Origin: Chiua virens
Taxonomy: Eukaryota > Basidiomycota > Agaricomycetes > Boletales > Boletaceae
Assembly: GCA_019787685.1 (NCBI GenBank)
Contig: JAHNUO010000015.1
Location: 558,001-622,000 of the forward strand
Direction of reading: 5' to 3'
Length of the DNA: 64,000 bases
A model generated the notes under the pieces. That model had not been told where the DNA came from and searched no databases. It worked only from the letters and a program-made list of their open reading frames with translations. Shown here in pieces: positions 23,211-34,195 of the stretch; position 1 is the first letter of the stretch; the number at the start of each line of letters is the position of its first letter. A program made the translations under genes and the position numbers.

Positions 23211-24257
23211 TTTGATACCATGTTGCTCATCAGGAACCCTCTGTTCGTGATCAATCTCTTTCTTTCTTTTTGGTGGTTTATTAGTGGCAGTGTACCAGTT
23301 TGAACGGTCAGTTACAGAATCGATGTCTCTTCTTGTGTGGATCACATATGTTCTTCGAGCTAATCGAGAATCACATTTTGCAGGTAAATTATCTTGTGCA
23401 GCACCGGCATCGTCCGCTCCGAGGTCGATCTGGCATCCTCTCGCTATCGTGGACGATGTTACTAATTAGGCAGTGCCCTGCTCAAGCCTTGACGGACTCG
23501 CGGTATCTTGACCCTTGTCGCGTCCTTGGCTCCCTATCATAATTTCAAGGACTTACTGATAGGCTGTCGGGCCGCGTGTCTCGGGAAGATTCAGATTCCA
23601 CTACTGGACGTGCTAGGGGTGGACCCTCGTTGTCCCCCGATGACAGAGTCAACTCCGAGGAAGTTGAAGAAATAGCCTTGCCGGCAGCGGTGCGGAGCGG
23701 CGAATGCCTCGTCATCCATGACGTGTCCTGCGTGCGAGACCGAGGACCTTGAATGCACCGTGCCAACTTGAGACGAACCCCAGAACGTCTTCGTCCGAGT
23801 TGTCATCTTGATGCAAGTTTTTAGGGTTATGTTGCCTGTCCGTGATTGATTCTCCGGGAAAGCCCGTTTTTCGAAGCAGCTTGGGAAACGCAGACTTGTG
23901 TCGCCAGCAAGAAGAGCTCATATCGGGGCCAGAGGCATTCTCAAAGACGTTGCTCGGAGCTCGCTAGCAAGTGCGATGGCACTTCCGATTTATCGTCGAT
24001 CCAGTCGGGCTCACAATCATTTCGCCACATCATGATCTCGGATAAAGCCAACAAGGCTTGTACCTGTTGTAGCGTTGCACAACAGATTTAATACCCCAAG
24101 GACACGTCGCAAAATAAGGTTTTATAAATAGTACAGATCGTCCAACACGACGCTACACAATGTCCACTCTCGATGTTAGTAAGTTCGTCCCTGCGCAAAA
24201 CTAGTTACATATGCCTGCTGGTCATGTACCGAAGTAATAAATAGCCACGGCGGATTC
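23211..24257. other. Stretch with no supported gene
   Basis: Short frames on both strands; none carries a recognised domain. Confidence 0.4.
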
Positions 24258-24769
24258 TCAATTAATGACGACAACCGGGCTCATGAACCCGCCGTTGGTA
24301 ACTTGGGATCGAAGATAGTCAGGTAGGTCAAATAACGGCACGGGTGTGGACGAATAGGCTCACAATAACATGCGTATATGCCAGGTAAGACATTGCCTGG
24401 GACTGTAATTGTGGTTACGCCGTCCCGAAGCGCGACACCTGACTTCAACGTGTACGCTACGAGTTTGCTGAATAACAATCCTGGGTGAAATGGGCGAGAA
24501 CGTACATTCCCCTCCTTCACCAGCCGGGGAGAGAACCAAATCGCTCCAGGTTCCACTAGTGTCACCAGTGGCTTTCCTGAAAGGAATGCAATGTGAGAAG
24601 GTGGATCGCACGAGGAAAAGTCGATATACCATTGGGGATGGTGCTTTTGCCCTGCGTACCACTCGACTTGAACGCCATTCTGAGGCCCGTGGGGGTAGTG
24701 CCATTCAAACCCGGCCATTACGGGAATAGCGGCGGCCACAAGTGCAAGAAGGGAAACAAAAGAGACCAT
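24258..24769 (-). CDS. Small secreted Kre9/KNH-like (Ser-Thr-rich wall protein type) domain protein
   Basis: Exons 24769-24630, 24576-24506, 24456-24364 and 24301-24258 give 115 residues. The first 19-20 residues are a signal peptide (SFVSLLALVAAAIPVMAG). A compact beta-rich domain follows: VQVEWYAGQ, ATGDTSGTWSDLVLS, SYTLKSGVALRDG, TTITVPGNVLPGIYA, and a final NGGFMSPVVVIN. This order of strands resembles the Kre9/KNH domain of fungal surface proteins; assignment is by pattern only. Introns are 53, 49 and 62 nt, all GT-AG. The first two sum to a multiple of three and contain no stop, so the unspliced DNA also reads as a 162-residue frame; the spliced C-terminus matches the family far better. 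No Ser/Thr tail or GPI signal is seen. Confidence 0.65.
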
Positions 24770-24829
24770 GGTAAAAATCGAAAGGTTGATGGGGATTTGC
24801 AGGTGCTGAAAAGTATGGAGGGGAGACGT

Positions 24830-24836
24830 ACTTATA
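24830..24836 (-). promoter_or_regulatory. TATA box of the Kre9-like gene
   Basis: TATAAGT on the minus strand, 61 nt upstream of the ATG at 24769. Confidence 0.5.
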
Positions 24837-24889
24837 GCTCGCCGGCTGTAACGAATACATGGTTTTCGAACGTCAAGTTACACGAGTGA

Positions 24890-25730
24890 AACAGACCGGC
24901 CATCAGCAATTTTCCCTAACTAGTGAAAACCATCAGTTGAGTGCGCGATGCAGTCCCGACACGAGCGCAAGGGCCTGTATGGATGTGCAGACGAACGGTC
25001 TCACCAGTACTACGTAGCGTGATCGCCGGAATCTATAACCAATGTCACCTAATTTAGTTCGTGCCTCTCCATGCGGCCCTACGAACTTTTGCTGTCACAG
25101 TCCTGGCACCGTCAGTAGTTTCATGATATCGGGGAGCGGAACTTGAGCTCACTATCAAGCAATATTAGGGCCACAGCAGTGTCTGAAGCGACTCGAGTGA
25201 TAGTACCCAAACCGATCCAAACGGACAATAATAATTGGGTTGCTGATATTCTGGTGACCGTGGGCACAGCATGACGTAGGTGTCGCTGCACCACATGTAC
25301 AACAGGTCTCGAGACGAGCCTGAGACAACCGGCACGTCGCGTAGATGTTGTAGGTGTAAGAAATTGAGGCTAAACCGTGACGTCATGTCTCCCATGTCCC
25401 CCCTCTGTTTGTATCGAGACACTTATATTGTGCTCCCCTCTGAAGCCCCGACCGTCAACACCGTTGACCAGCAGAGACAGAAGGACAACGTTCGTCGTTT
25501 TTGGGTTTGATGTACTTGAGTGGAGCGACACTGCAATCGGAATGAAGTGTGTTAAAAGTTGGAGCCTGGTATATGATCACATGAGCTGTCTGCCGAGTGG
25601 TCACGTAGATCAACTGGCAACGCGAACGTTTCACCGTTGTCACGCTCCTCGTTCTCAACAGTCGCTCGGAAAGATCTGGCTCGATTGGCTCGTAATTACA
25701 TCGTCCGAACGGGAGACATGTGCATGAACG
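24890..25730. other. Stretch with no supported gene
   Basis: Upstream flank of the Kre9-like gene and downstream flank of the methyltransferase. Only unsupported short frames. Confidence 0.45.
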
Positions 25731-27369
25731 CTAACTTTGGTCCTCCATTAGCGACAGTCTCAACACTGCCACACTCTCGACGTGCGCCGTCTGAGGGAAC
25801 AGATCGAACCCTCGCAGGTTCTCTAACACGTACCCCTGTCTTGTCCCTGTCTCCGTCCCTGTCCCCACACCCGTCTCCTCGGATCGCCTGACAATCATTC
25901 CCACGTCCCTGGCTTGCGTGTGCACATTACAGCTCACATACACAACCGTCCCCGCGCCAAATGCCAATAGTTGGTCAATAAACTTGGTGTCACATCCCTT
26001 GCGCGGGGGGTCGATGATCACCGCGGTTTTGTCCCTCGGAAAGTGTGTGACTGTTGCAAAGATGTCCGAGGCGTCGCCGGCCAAAAAGGAGCATTTGTCT
26101 GGTGGGAGCTGGTTCAGTTTGGCGTTGGAGGTAGCGGCCTGGATGGCGGAGGAGGAGAGCTCGATGCCGGCGACGGTGGTAAAGTGAGGGGAGAGAAGGA
26201 GGGAGAAGAGACCGCTGCCACAGTAAGCGTCGACGAGGTGGGTGGGTGGGTTCTCAAATGGTGATGATGGGAAGATGGCATCGCGGACATAGTTGGTGAG
26301 TGGGACGAGGATGGCGTTATTGTTTTGGAAAAAGGCATGGCCAGGAAAGTCAAAGTAGGTATCGCCGACGCGTTCGCGGACGGTGGCTTTGTGGTCTGTG
26401 ACGCAGATGTGTTTCGCGGGGTCGTCTGGGGAGGTGGTATCGATAGGGAGGGAGCGATCGAGGGAGTCGCGGAGGAGGAGGGAAACGCCTTTTTTGTAGG
26501 ACCAGATGTTTCTGTGTATGGTCAGCACGGAATGTGATGAATCGCTATGCGGCATACTGGATGATCTTTTCTCGTATCGGACCGAGTGCCTCGTTGAGAA
26601 CGGGGGTAGCGATGGGACACTCCTGGCGCAGGGTGAGTGGGTGAGATGAAGTGGGAGAAGAGATGGACCTCGATGTCGATGACCGACTTTTTTCCGACTT
26701 GGTTAAAACCGATCTTGAGCCAGTCGGGTTTGACGGTGGTAGGTGTGGGATTAGCGCGCGCTTTTTTTGGAGGGGCTTCAAAGTGAGGTGTGATCTTTGT
26801 GCGATAGTGGTACTGTTTCGGGGAGCCAATGGTTGGCAGAACGGCGGGTGTCTTGGATGGGGAGATGTCTAGAGCGATGTGAGCAAGAATCAGGGACGAG
26901 GTCAAGACTTGCCTGAAAAGTTTTTATACGCTTTTACGACGACATCGCGTTTGATGTCAAGTTGTTTTTCGTAGGAGAGCATCTGGTACTGACATCCGGA
27001 GCATTTGCCAAAGTACTTGCACTGTACCCGGTCGTCGTCTCGCCAGGCAGGGTTTGGTTCGATGACGGTTACAAGATCGGCAAAGGAGTGAAGACGTGCA
27101 TTTCGGTAGACGCGGACGCGGATCCGCTCGCCGGGCAGAGCAAGCGGTGTGACGATGACCCAGTTTTTGTCTGGGCCGAGTGCGAGTGCGTCACCGTGCG
27201 AGGACAGTCGATCGACGACGACCTCGAGCTCCTGTCGAAAGTGAAATGGGGGATCTCTGTCTACATCGTCTGTGAGAAGAGCTCGGACGTCGTGCCAGAG
27301 GACGTCGTCGTGCGAGTAGGGTTCGATGCGACGACACTTGGTCTTCATCGTCCGAAATAGTCGGAACAT
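25731..27369 (-). CDS. TRM2: tRNA (uracil-5-)-methyltransferase, Trm2/TrmA type
   Basis: Makes 5-methyluridine at position 54 of tRNA using S-adenosylmethionine. Exons 27369-26913, 26868-26669, 26622-26558 and 26511-25731 give 500 residues. An N-terminal TRAM-like beta-barrel (RRIEPYS, DALALGPDKNWVIVTPLALPGERI) is followed by the Cys cluster CKYFGKCSGCQYQ. Next come YRTKITPHF, DIEECPIATP, the SAM-binding VDAYCGSGLFSL, IDPPRKGCD and the catalytic-Cys motif YVSCNVHTQARD. FDLFPQTAHVESVAVL closes the protein. The intron at 26869-26912 has a GC donor in the strong context AG|GCAAGT. The likely start is ATG 27369; a second Met lies eight codons in. It is transcribed divergently from the DUF21-CBS gene. 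Confidence 0.9.
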
Positions 27370-27420
27370 CAAAATTTATTAGCCCAAAACCAAACACAAC
27401 ATTTTCTTTCCAGCTCTTTC
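27370..27420. promoter_or_regulatory. 51-bp bidirectional start region
   Basis: Only 51 bp separate the presumed start codons of the methyltransferase (minus) and DUF21-CBS gene (plus). A TTTCTTTCCAG just before 27421 could be an acceptor, so either gene may have an upstream leader exon. Confidence 0.5.
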
Positions 27421-29736
27421 ATGATCCTCGCCGTCATCACACGAGAACCAGTCGACTCACCCGAGTTCTGGGTCAAAATCGCAATCAGCGCCCTCCTCGT
27501 CCTCGCTGGCGGCGTTTTTGCTGGGTGCGATTCTCAACTTGTCCCCTGAGTCTCTGCTCACTTCGCTTTAGCCTCACCCTCGGTCTCATGGGTCTCGACG
27601 ACCTCCACCTTCGCGTTCTCGCGGCGTCCTCAGAAGACATCGTCGAAAGGAAAAACGCACAGCAAGGTATACACCCCTGTCTCTACACACACCCCTTGTG
27701 CTCACTCTCCCAGTTTTGAATCTCATGCGCAAGGGTCGCCACTGGGTCCTCGTCGTCAGTACTCTCCACTCCTCTCCAAACTCTACTCACTCTTTTCTCC
27801 AGGTCCTCCTCCTCGCCAACGTCGTCCGTACACCCCTTTCCTTCTCCCTCCCCTGCTCACTTGCCCCCAGATCATCAACGAGAGTTTACCCATTTTTCTC
27901 GACGGAGCCGTAAGCATCATCTGACTTTGCTTGGTATGATTATCGTATTGTCTAGATTGGCGGCGGTATTGCGGCCGTGGCCATCTCCACTACCGCTATC
28001 GGTACGATGTTCATATTCATCTCCCCATTTCTCGCTTCCTCATCTTCGAATTCGCGTCAGTCATCTTTGGGTACGTGTCACATTGTTCCTCCGTTCCTAC
28101 CTCCGACGTATTTCCTACAGCGAGTGCGTACGACTTTCTCTCCTCTTTAGACCCCCTTCGACCCTTCTTTCAGGATCATCCCTCAAGCTGCAAGCGTCAG
28201 GTATGGCCTCGCAATCGGGGCTCGTTGTGCCCCCTTTGTCCTCTGTCTCATGTACTTGTTTGGTACGTCATTCGCGTCTTCCTTCAATATTTTCTTTGAT
28301 TCCCTGTTCTAGCCCCTGTAGCTTGGCCCATCGCCAAACTCCTGGACTCTGTACTTGGCGCAAACGAGGCTCACACCTACAAAAAGGCAGAGCTCAAATC
28401 CTTCCTTCAGTTCCATCGCACCGGAGAAGAACCCCTTCGCGATGACGAAATCAGCATTCTCAACGGCGTCCTCGAACTTAACACCAAAAATGTGGAAACA
28501 ATTATGACCCCTATCAAGGTTTGCTATCTCCCGTTATCTTCTTTCACACCTTCATCCATTCCTCTAGGATGTTGTCACCCTCTGCGCGGATACCATTCTT
28601 GATCACTCCACCGTTGACGCAATGTATGATCATTCGTGTCGTAATAATTCCTCTTGCGATCCTCAAATCCCTTTTCAGACTCAATAGCGGTTATTCCCGT
28701 ATACCTGTACACGAGCCGGGAAACCCACTCGCTTTCCGTGGTCTTCTCCTAGTCAAAAAGGTCCTTGACTAGCATCTATGCTGTGCTTGTGCTCATCTGA
28801 CAGTAGCTCCTCGCATACGACCCTGCAAAAGCGCTTCCTGTGTCCAGTTTCAAGCTTTCGATTCTGCCAGAAGCTCACCCTTCCATCAATTGCTTCCAAG
28901 CATTAGATTACTTGTATGTTGATGTCATTCAGTCCCGACAAGGTTATTTGTCTCACGCTATTTTCTCCTTATCAAAAGTCAAACCGGTCGTGCGCATTTA
29001 TTGCTAGTGAGCCGCATGCCCGGCCTTGCAGGTGGTGGCATAGGCGTGATTACTCTTGAAGGTGCGTCCGCCTATCACTAGCTTCTTATCTTGTGACAAC
29101 CGTCACCTCGCCAATCCATTGGACAGATATCATCGAGGTAAGCTGTCCTTGCGTGGATTTTGCCATGTCGTTCTGATCGACGGTCTGATGCGTTCGCCGT
29201 GCGCCCATATGACCATTGCGTTCACTCAATCTTGCCTTGCCCTTGATCGATCGGATAGGAAATTATATCGGAAGAAATTGTCGACGAGACGGATCAGTAT
29301 GAGGATAACCAGAGTAAACGACGCGCCAAGCGGATGACGACCGCAGCCGTGATGCGGGGGTACGTATTTCACTTGCTTCTGGTTTCCCATAATGCCTTTC
29401 TTCTCTTTTCCACACTACTATCTCTGTGCACTCCGTGCTGGACGTTTACTCATTTTATTTACCTATAGGATTGTTGAACGCGAGCGCAGCGCCGTTCGCT
29501 CTGTCCGCTCCGTTGATGACACCCCCACGTTACCCTCAAGCCCTCTCCCGACCGACTCGTCGTATTCTTCCTTTTTGCCACAGACGCCGCAACAGATCCA
29601 ACAACAGATCCAGAAACACCAGTTGCAGTACCATGCTTCCCCGCTTATGCCACAACAGGACCGGGATACAAACACGTTGTTGCTCAACCCAACGCCCCCG
29701 CGGTATGGTGCCGTCAGCGAGTCACCAAAGAGCTGA
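27421..29736 (+). CDS. CNNM/Mam3-type DUF21-CBS membrane protein
   Basis: Family members take part in magnesium/manganese homeostasis; yeast Mam3 is vacuolar. The N-terminal DUF21 domain has several membrane helices: FWVKIAISALLVLAGGVFAG, GLTLGLMGLD, LVVLLLANVVRTPL and GEIIPQAASVRYGLAIGA. A cytosolic CBS pair follows (KNVETIMTPIKDVVTLC, GYSRIPVHEPGNPLAFRGLL, GGGIGVITLEDIIEEII). EIVDETDQYED marks the end of the CBS module. The C-terminal tail is low-complexity, with a Gln-rich run (QTPQQIQQQIQKHQLQ) and Pro/Ser stretches. About ten short introns interrupt the gene. The start at 27421 may be internal, because fungal relatives often carry extra N-terminal residues on another exon. Confidence 0.85.
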
Positions 29737-30877
29737 CACTGGTGGATCAGGAGCGGTCGTGTTCCTTTATATTCGTAAAGAGGTGCTGCATCGGCATGAT
29801 AGATATAGGAAAAGTAGGATCATCTAGGTGTGCGTGGTCCTTGTATATTGCAAAGCAGGTAGTGGATCGGAGCATTATATTTTGTGTAGCCATCATTGTT
29901 TGGCGTCGTCGCTTTTTCTTGTCATGTCTGTAGCTTGCTTGAGGGTGATCCGTGTCATGTTTGCGCGTTACATTTATGTTTGCTGGGTTTCATACAATGT
30001 ATGACGGTCGCTCTGAGTACTGAAGTACTGATGGTCAATATGAACTATGCCAGTGAGGACTAGTCCGAACCTTTACACCCACTGGCATGCGAGTTAGAGA
30101 ATGACTGTCACGACTCTGTACCGTAAGCTGATCGAAGCGACCCGGATCTCGTTCGATGGCCCACGCGATGTACCCGGGAGACCACAACAAGCGTCGTGCG
30201 TGATTCAGTACATAGCAGTCGACAATAGGAGTTGTTCCAGAACCTTATCGGAAAACTTATCTAGATCATGATGCAGTCGCTCAGTTTTTAACTGTATACT
30301 ATGAGTCATAATGATCCCAAATTCGAAGTGAATGGTACTTTCCTCTCTCCCCAAGCCTTCCAGAACCATGGCACGCATGTTGAACGTTCCTGACTCCACC
30401 GGGCGATATGAGATTCGAGGTCAACCTGGATCGGCAGCTGCCACGACTTAGCTCTCTTCATCCTGGTGACTCGCATGTTCAAGTATGCCACTTGTCTCGA
30501 CATCACACCTGCAATGCGGCAATACATTGATACCATGCATCATGGCAATAGCCGACTCGGGAGCCGAATTCAATCTGTCCTTCAATGACACGGCGGCTCT
30601 TCAACTTATATATACCCTCCCGAAATTGAAGCGAGCCGCATCAAACCTGGCGCTAGAATGTGAACTGGTATTTTACTCGGCGAGCTGTCTACAGTTCTGC
30701 TGGTTATAACAGCTAAGTTTTACTGGTCTTACTATGTGTTGCAGCCAATCCTCCCGTTTGCACCGGGGTCATATCTGTGGAAGGTTCACATTGTTTCAAG
30801 TTGAAGGAACATGAGCGTGCCACGAGCAAAGCGCGGGGACAACGTAATCGTGTGTTGCTGTCACCAGGGTTAGAACT
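29737..30877. other. Intergenic stretch
   Basis: No recognised coding or RNA feature. Confidence 0.45.
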
Positions 30878-30982
30878 TTGCGTCGAATTTGCACTGCGAA
30901 TGCGTGCCAGTGCACCTTAATAGAGGGCTCGCAGCCAGTGCCTTTCCATCTCCTTCTCTCCCAAACAAATCGCACTGGCGAG

Positions 30983-33326
30983 ATGATATCCCATACGCCA
31001 AATCGAGATCTGTTGGGCGTCGCCATCATCCAGTTTGCCATTTTGATCATCGCATGGGCGTTCTTTATTGTTGTCAAGATAAAAAATCCCCTTCCCCTGC
31101 CGGACGGCACGGCCAAGTGGGCGAACAAAAACCCCACGGAGACGACCGTCGTGGTGACCGTCGTTGCGACCGTCATTACTTCCATGACGTCGAGGTAGGT
31201 ACTTACCTTGACGTTCGCTTGAGCTTCACTACTGAGACTTGTGTCTGACTCTGCTGTAGCTGCTTCACACGGGCGGCAAAGCATGCTCTAAGGCATCACC
31301 TTAGTTCTCGACGATATATATCACTAGCCAACTTGAGCCTGGGCGTCGCCGTGACGAGTGCGTCGTTCAACTTCAAGCGTAAACCCAGGTACCTAGGCAC
31401 GACCTTTGGAACGTTGGTTATTGCGGTGACATTTGGCTTCGTGAATTCCGCGTACGTTCAGATAATGGTTCTTGCAATTGTCTCGTTGATCGCTCACCTG
31501 AGGCTTGATAGCTGGACGACGTTCCTTTCGCCCGTTCAAGTCAACTTACTCGTCCCCGTGACGGGCGAGGAACTGGATCTTCGTAGCCAAGCGTTAGACG
31601 CTCTCTTAGGCCAGGACATGAACAATACCTTTGGATTTTCTAATGGGACCCTTGTTACGCCGCCGAGTAAGTCATTTTCACCGTGCATATATATATATAT
31701 AATGTACATGCTCCCTTCAGACTCCTCGAACTCCATTGTTTCCTTCGCTTCCACAGGCGGCGTGACCAAAGCCACTTCATATGCATCTGGAGAACCAGGT
31801 GTCCTCAACTTCAATAATGTCACGTACGACACGTCTACTGGTGCGTGCTTGAAAGGGAGATCCTGGAGTCTAACGGATAGACGAGGTTACGTCCAGGTGG
31901 CGTTCTCTCAGCTGTTTTTGGATACGGCGGCGCCGACGACATCGTCACAACATCAGCGTTTGGAACACCCGCATCGTTCGGTGGTGGACCCGTTCCAGGA
32001 AATTTGAAAGCGAGCACAAATCGTAAAGGAATATCCTCTACCTACAACATCACCCAGCAAGGCCTGACAGCAAACGTGTCCTGTTTCAATTACACGAACC
32101 CTGCTGATTGGTACCCGATCGAGATCGCAGCCGTGGGTGTGAATGCGACCTATGAGATGGATGGTTATATTGCTGGTATCGTGCCTGTTGCCAATACCAC
32201 TCTGCCACGCATGAGCTGCAACCCGAGTACGACGTATTCGTTGTGACACCAATCTCTAATGAACCTCCCGTTAGATATCACTGGCGAAGGGATGATCGCT
32301 TCGATGGCGGCGGTCAATTTCAACAATAGCAATTATCTCGCTTCAGTGGTCTGCCCGTACACGTGGCAAGACTCGGTCAACGCTGACAAGATCGGTAAAG
32401 TAGAAACCATGGTGTTTCTTGTGCCATTCATGAACGTTCTCTTTGCCAGTTGTCTACCACGCAGGAGTCGGAAAGTACGGCTCGTTATCCCCAACGATAT
32501 GCGAGATCCAGCTTCTTGTCAGCCAATCATCCGTATTGTATGCCAACCAACTGGTCACTGCGACACCACGCGCCACGACATCAATCTCGCAGCAACACAA
32601 CATTATATTTTGGGTCACGCTGTTCGTTGAACTAGAGGAGTGGGCATTTCAGACTGCCCGAGTGAATTCTCTTGGAAATATGCTGTTTTCATTACTGGAT
32701 TCTAGCTCGACAAGCTTCTCAAATGCCCCGGTCCACAGCTACCAAATATTTCTGGTGAGTCGTTCTGATACTTGTACCGAATTCACAAAATAGAGATTGT
32801 TCTAGCAGGAATACTGGAAGGGCGTCGTCGAAGTCACGGGAACTGTGAGTATGGTAATCCGTCAGGAAACCTTAGTCTAACGCATGCATAGGCTCTCCGT
32901 TCCGGATACACAGCATATGCACACAACATCACCTCTGATATGCGGATAACGATGGTTGGCTCGCAGAACATTACGACCATGGGATGGTCCTTCAACGACT
33001 TCCGTATCTACGCGCTCGTCCCCATCACCCTCACGGCCATCATGACCTTTGTCGCGATCGGCTATGCTGCGATGCACCATACCGAGCAATTCGAACAGCG
33101 AGACGAGGCGTCGCAGCCTGTGATCTCGCGCGATGGCTTGGGGCACCTGGTCGTGCCTCACACGGCCATCAAGTCGTTCGATGTGTCGGATCCGATTCAC
33201 CTGCTCATCGCGTCGGCCGCGAGGGAGATGGCGCCTGCCGGTGGATCACAGGACGTGCCGGTCCGGGTGCGTAGGTACTGGGACCAGTACGAGGAAATGG
33301 TGGTGCATTTCCGATTGGAACAATAA
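30983..33326 (+). CDS. Uncharacterised multi-pass membrane protein with glycosylated loop
   Basis: Function unknown; the layout matches a family of hypothetical membrane proteins common in Agaricomycetes. The frame is open upstream to 30878, but ATG 30983 is the last Met before the first membrane segment (LLGVAIIQFAILIIAWAFFI). Further hydrophobic segments are TVVVTVVATVITS, LGTTFGTLVIAVTFGF and IMVLAIVSLIAHL. A long, probably extracellular region follows with many N-x-S/T sequons (MNNTFGFSNGT, YNITQ, CFNYTNP, NNSNY), then a last membrane helix (IYALVPITLTAIMTFVAIGY). The tail is cytosolic and charged (RRYWDQYEEMVVHF). Several introns are present; the region around 31840-32010 needs splicing to keep the frame. 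Confidence 0.65.
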
Positions 33327-34195
33327 TGCGACGAGGACGCTTTAGCGGGTTGATAGAATTTTATTCACGGGTTATTTGTACTGTAATTCATACGAGTGGG
33401 TCGTCTCGCTCCTAATTGACGGTCACCGGGTCCGCAGAGTGTGCATCATTGAAGTTCAGTTCATCTGGAGGAGTGATTCTTGACGTGACCGAAGCTGCTC
33501 TTTCGCAATCGTGGGCAGGCCACCAATCAGAGCCAATGATTGAATTATTACAAGGGTCCTAAAAAGTTTTTTTCATGGAAATTTGTTCCAAACTTTGAGG
33601 CCAAGCGCTCGGGCTATCACTTGCTATCTGAAGGACACGCCAGAATTCCGGCATGCACGAAGCGAAATCGTTCCGTGTCGGGTTCAACCTGTATACTAGT
33701 CCTAACTGGCACGACGGACTTCATTTGATTGATTTGTTGTACAGGCTATCAGAGTTCTCAGGTTGTCACATTAGAAGGATTATCATGATACATTGACACT
33801 CGGACCAAGTTTTGACAATCCGATCACCACCGTTAGTGTTAAACACTCCCTCGGGGTCTCCAACGGTGCTGGTAGCTGCATGACACGTGCCCGCGCACGA
33901 AGCAGCAATCGAGCGAATCCGAGATAGTAGTCATGATCATACATTGAACGTTATAGAACACTTAACGTTAGAACCATTCGATGACAAACTGACGCTATAC
34001 GTCAGGAACGTTAGCAAAATTAAACACATACTAGCAACGAACACGTGCGAGATGAACGCATTGAAGACGGGAACAGGAACGGAGATGGAGATGGAGATAA
34101 AGGGGGAAGACGGAAATAAAGAAGAAACAAGGTGGTAGACAATATCGACACTTCTGTCATCGTGGGTTTACCCTGAGAAATGCAGTTTCGTGCCC
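33327..34195. other. Intergenic stretch
   Basis: 3' flanks of two convergent genes. A short GAGATG-type purine run lies near 34080-34100. Nothing else seen. Confidence 0.45.

Noticed and set aside
24281..24769. Intronless 162-residue secreted protein
   Set aside because: Three clean GT-AG introns exist, and splicing gives a C-terminus that matches the Kre9-like pattern; the unspliced tail does not.
25731..27397. Several plus-strand frames inside the methyltransferase gene
   Set aside because: They are shadows of the conserved minus-strand coding exons.
34078..34100. GAGATG microsatellite
   Set aside because: Too few units and imperfect; not a meaningful repeat locus.
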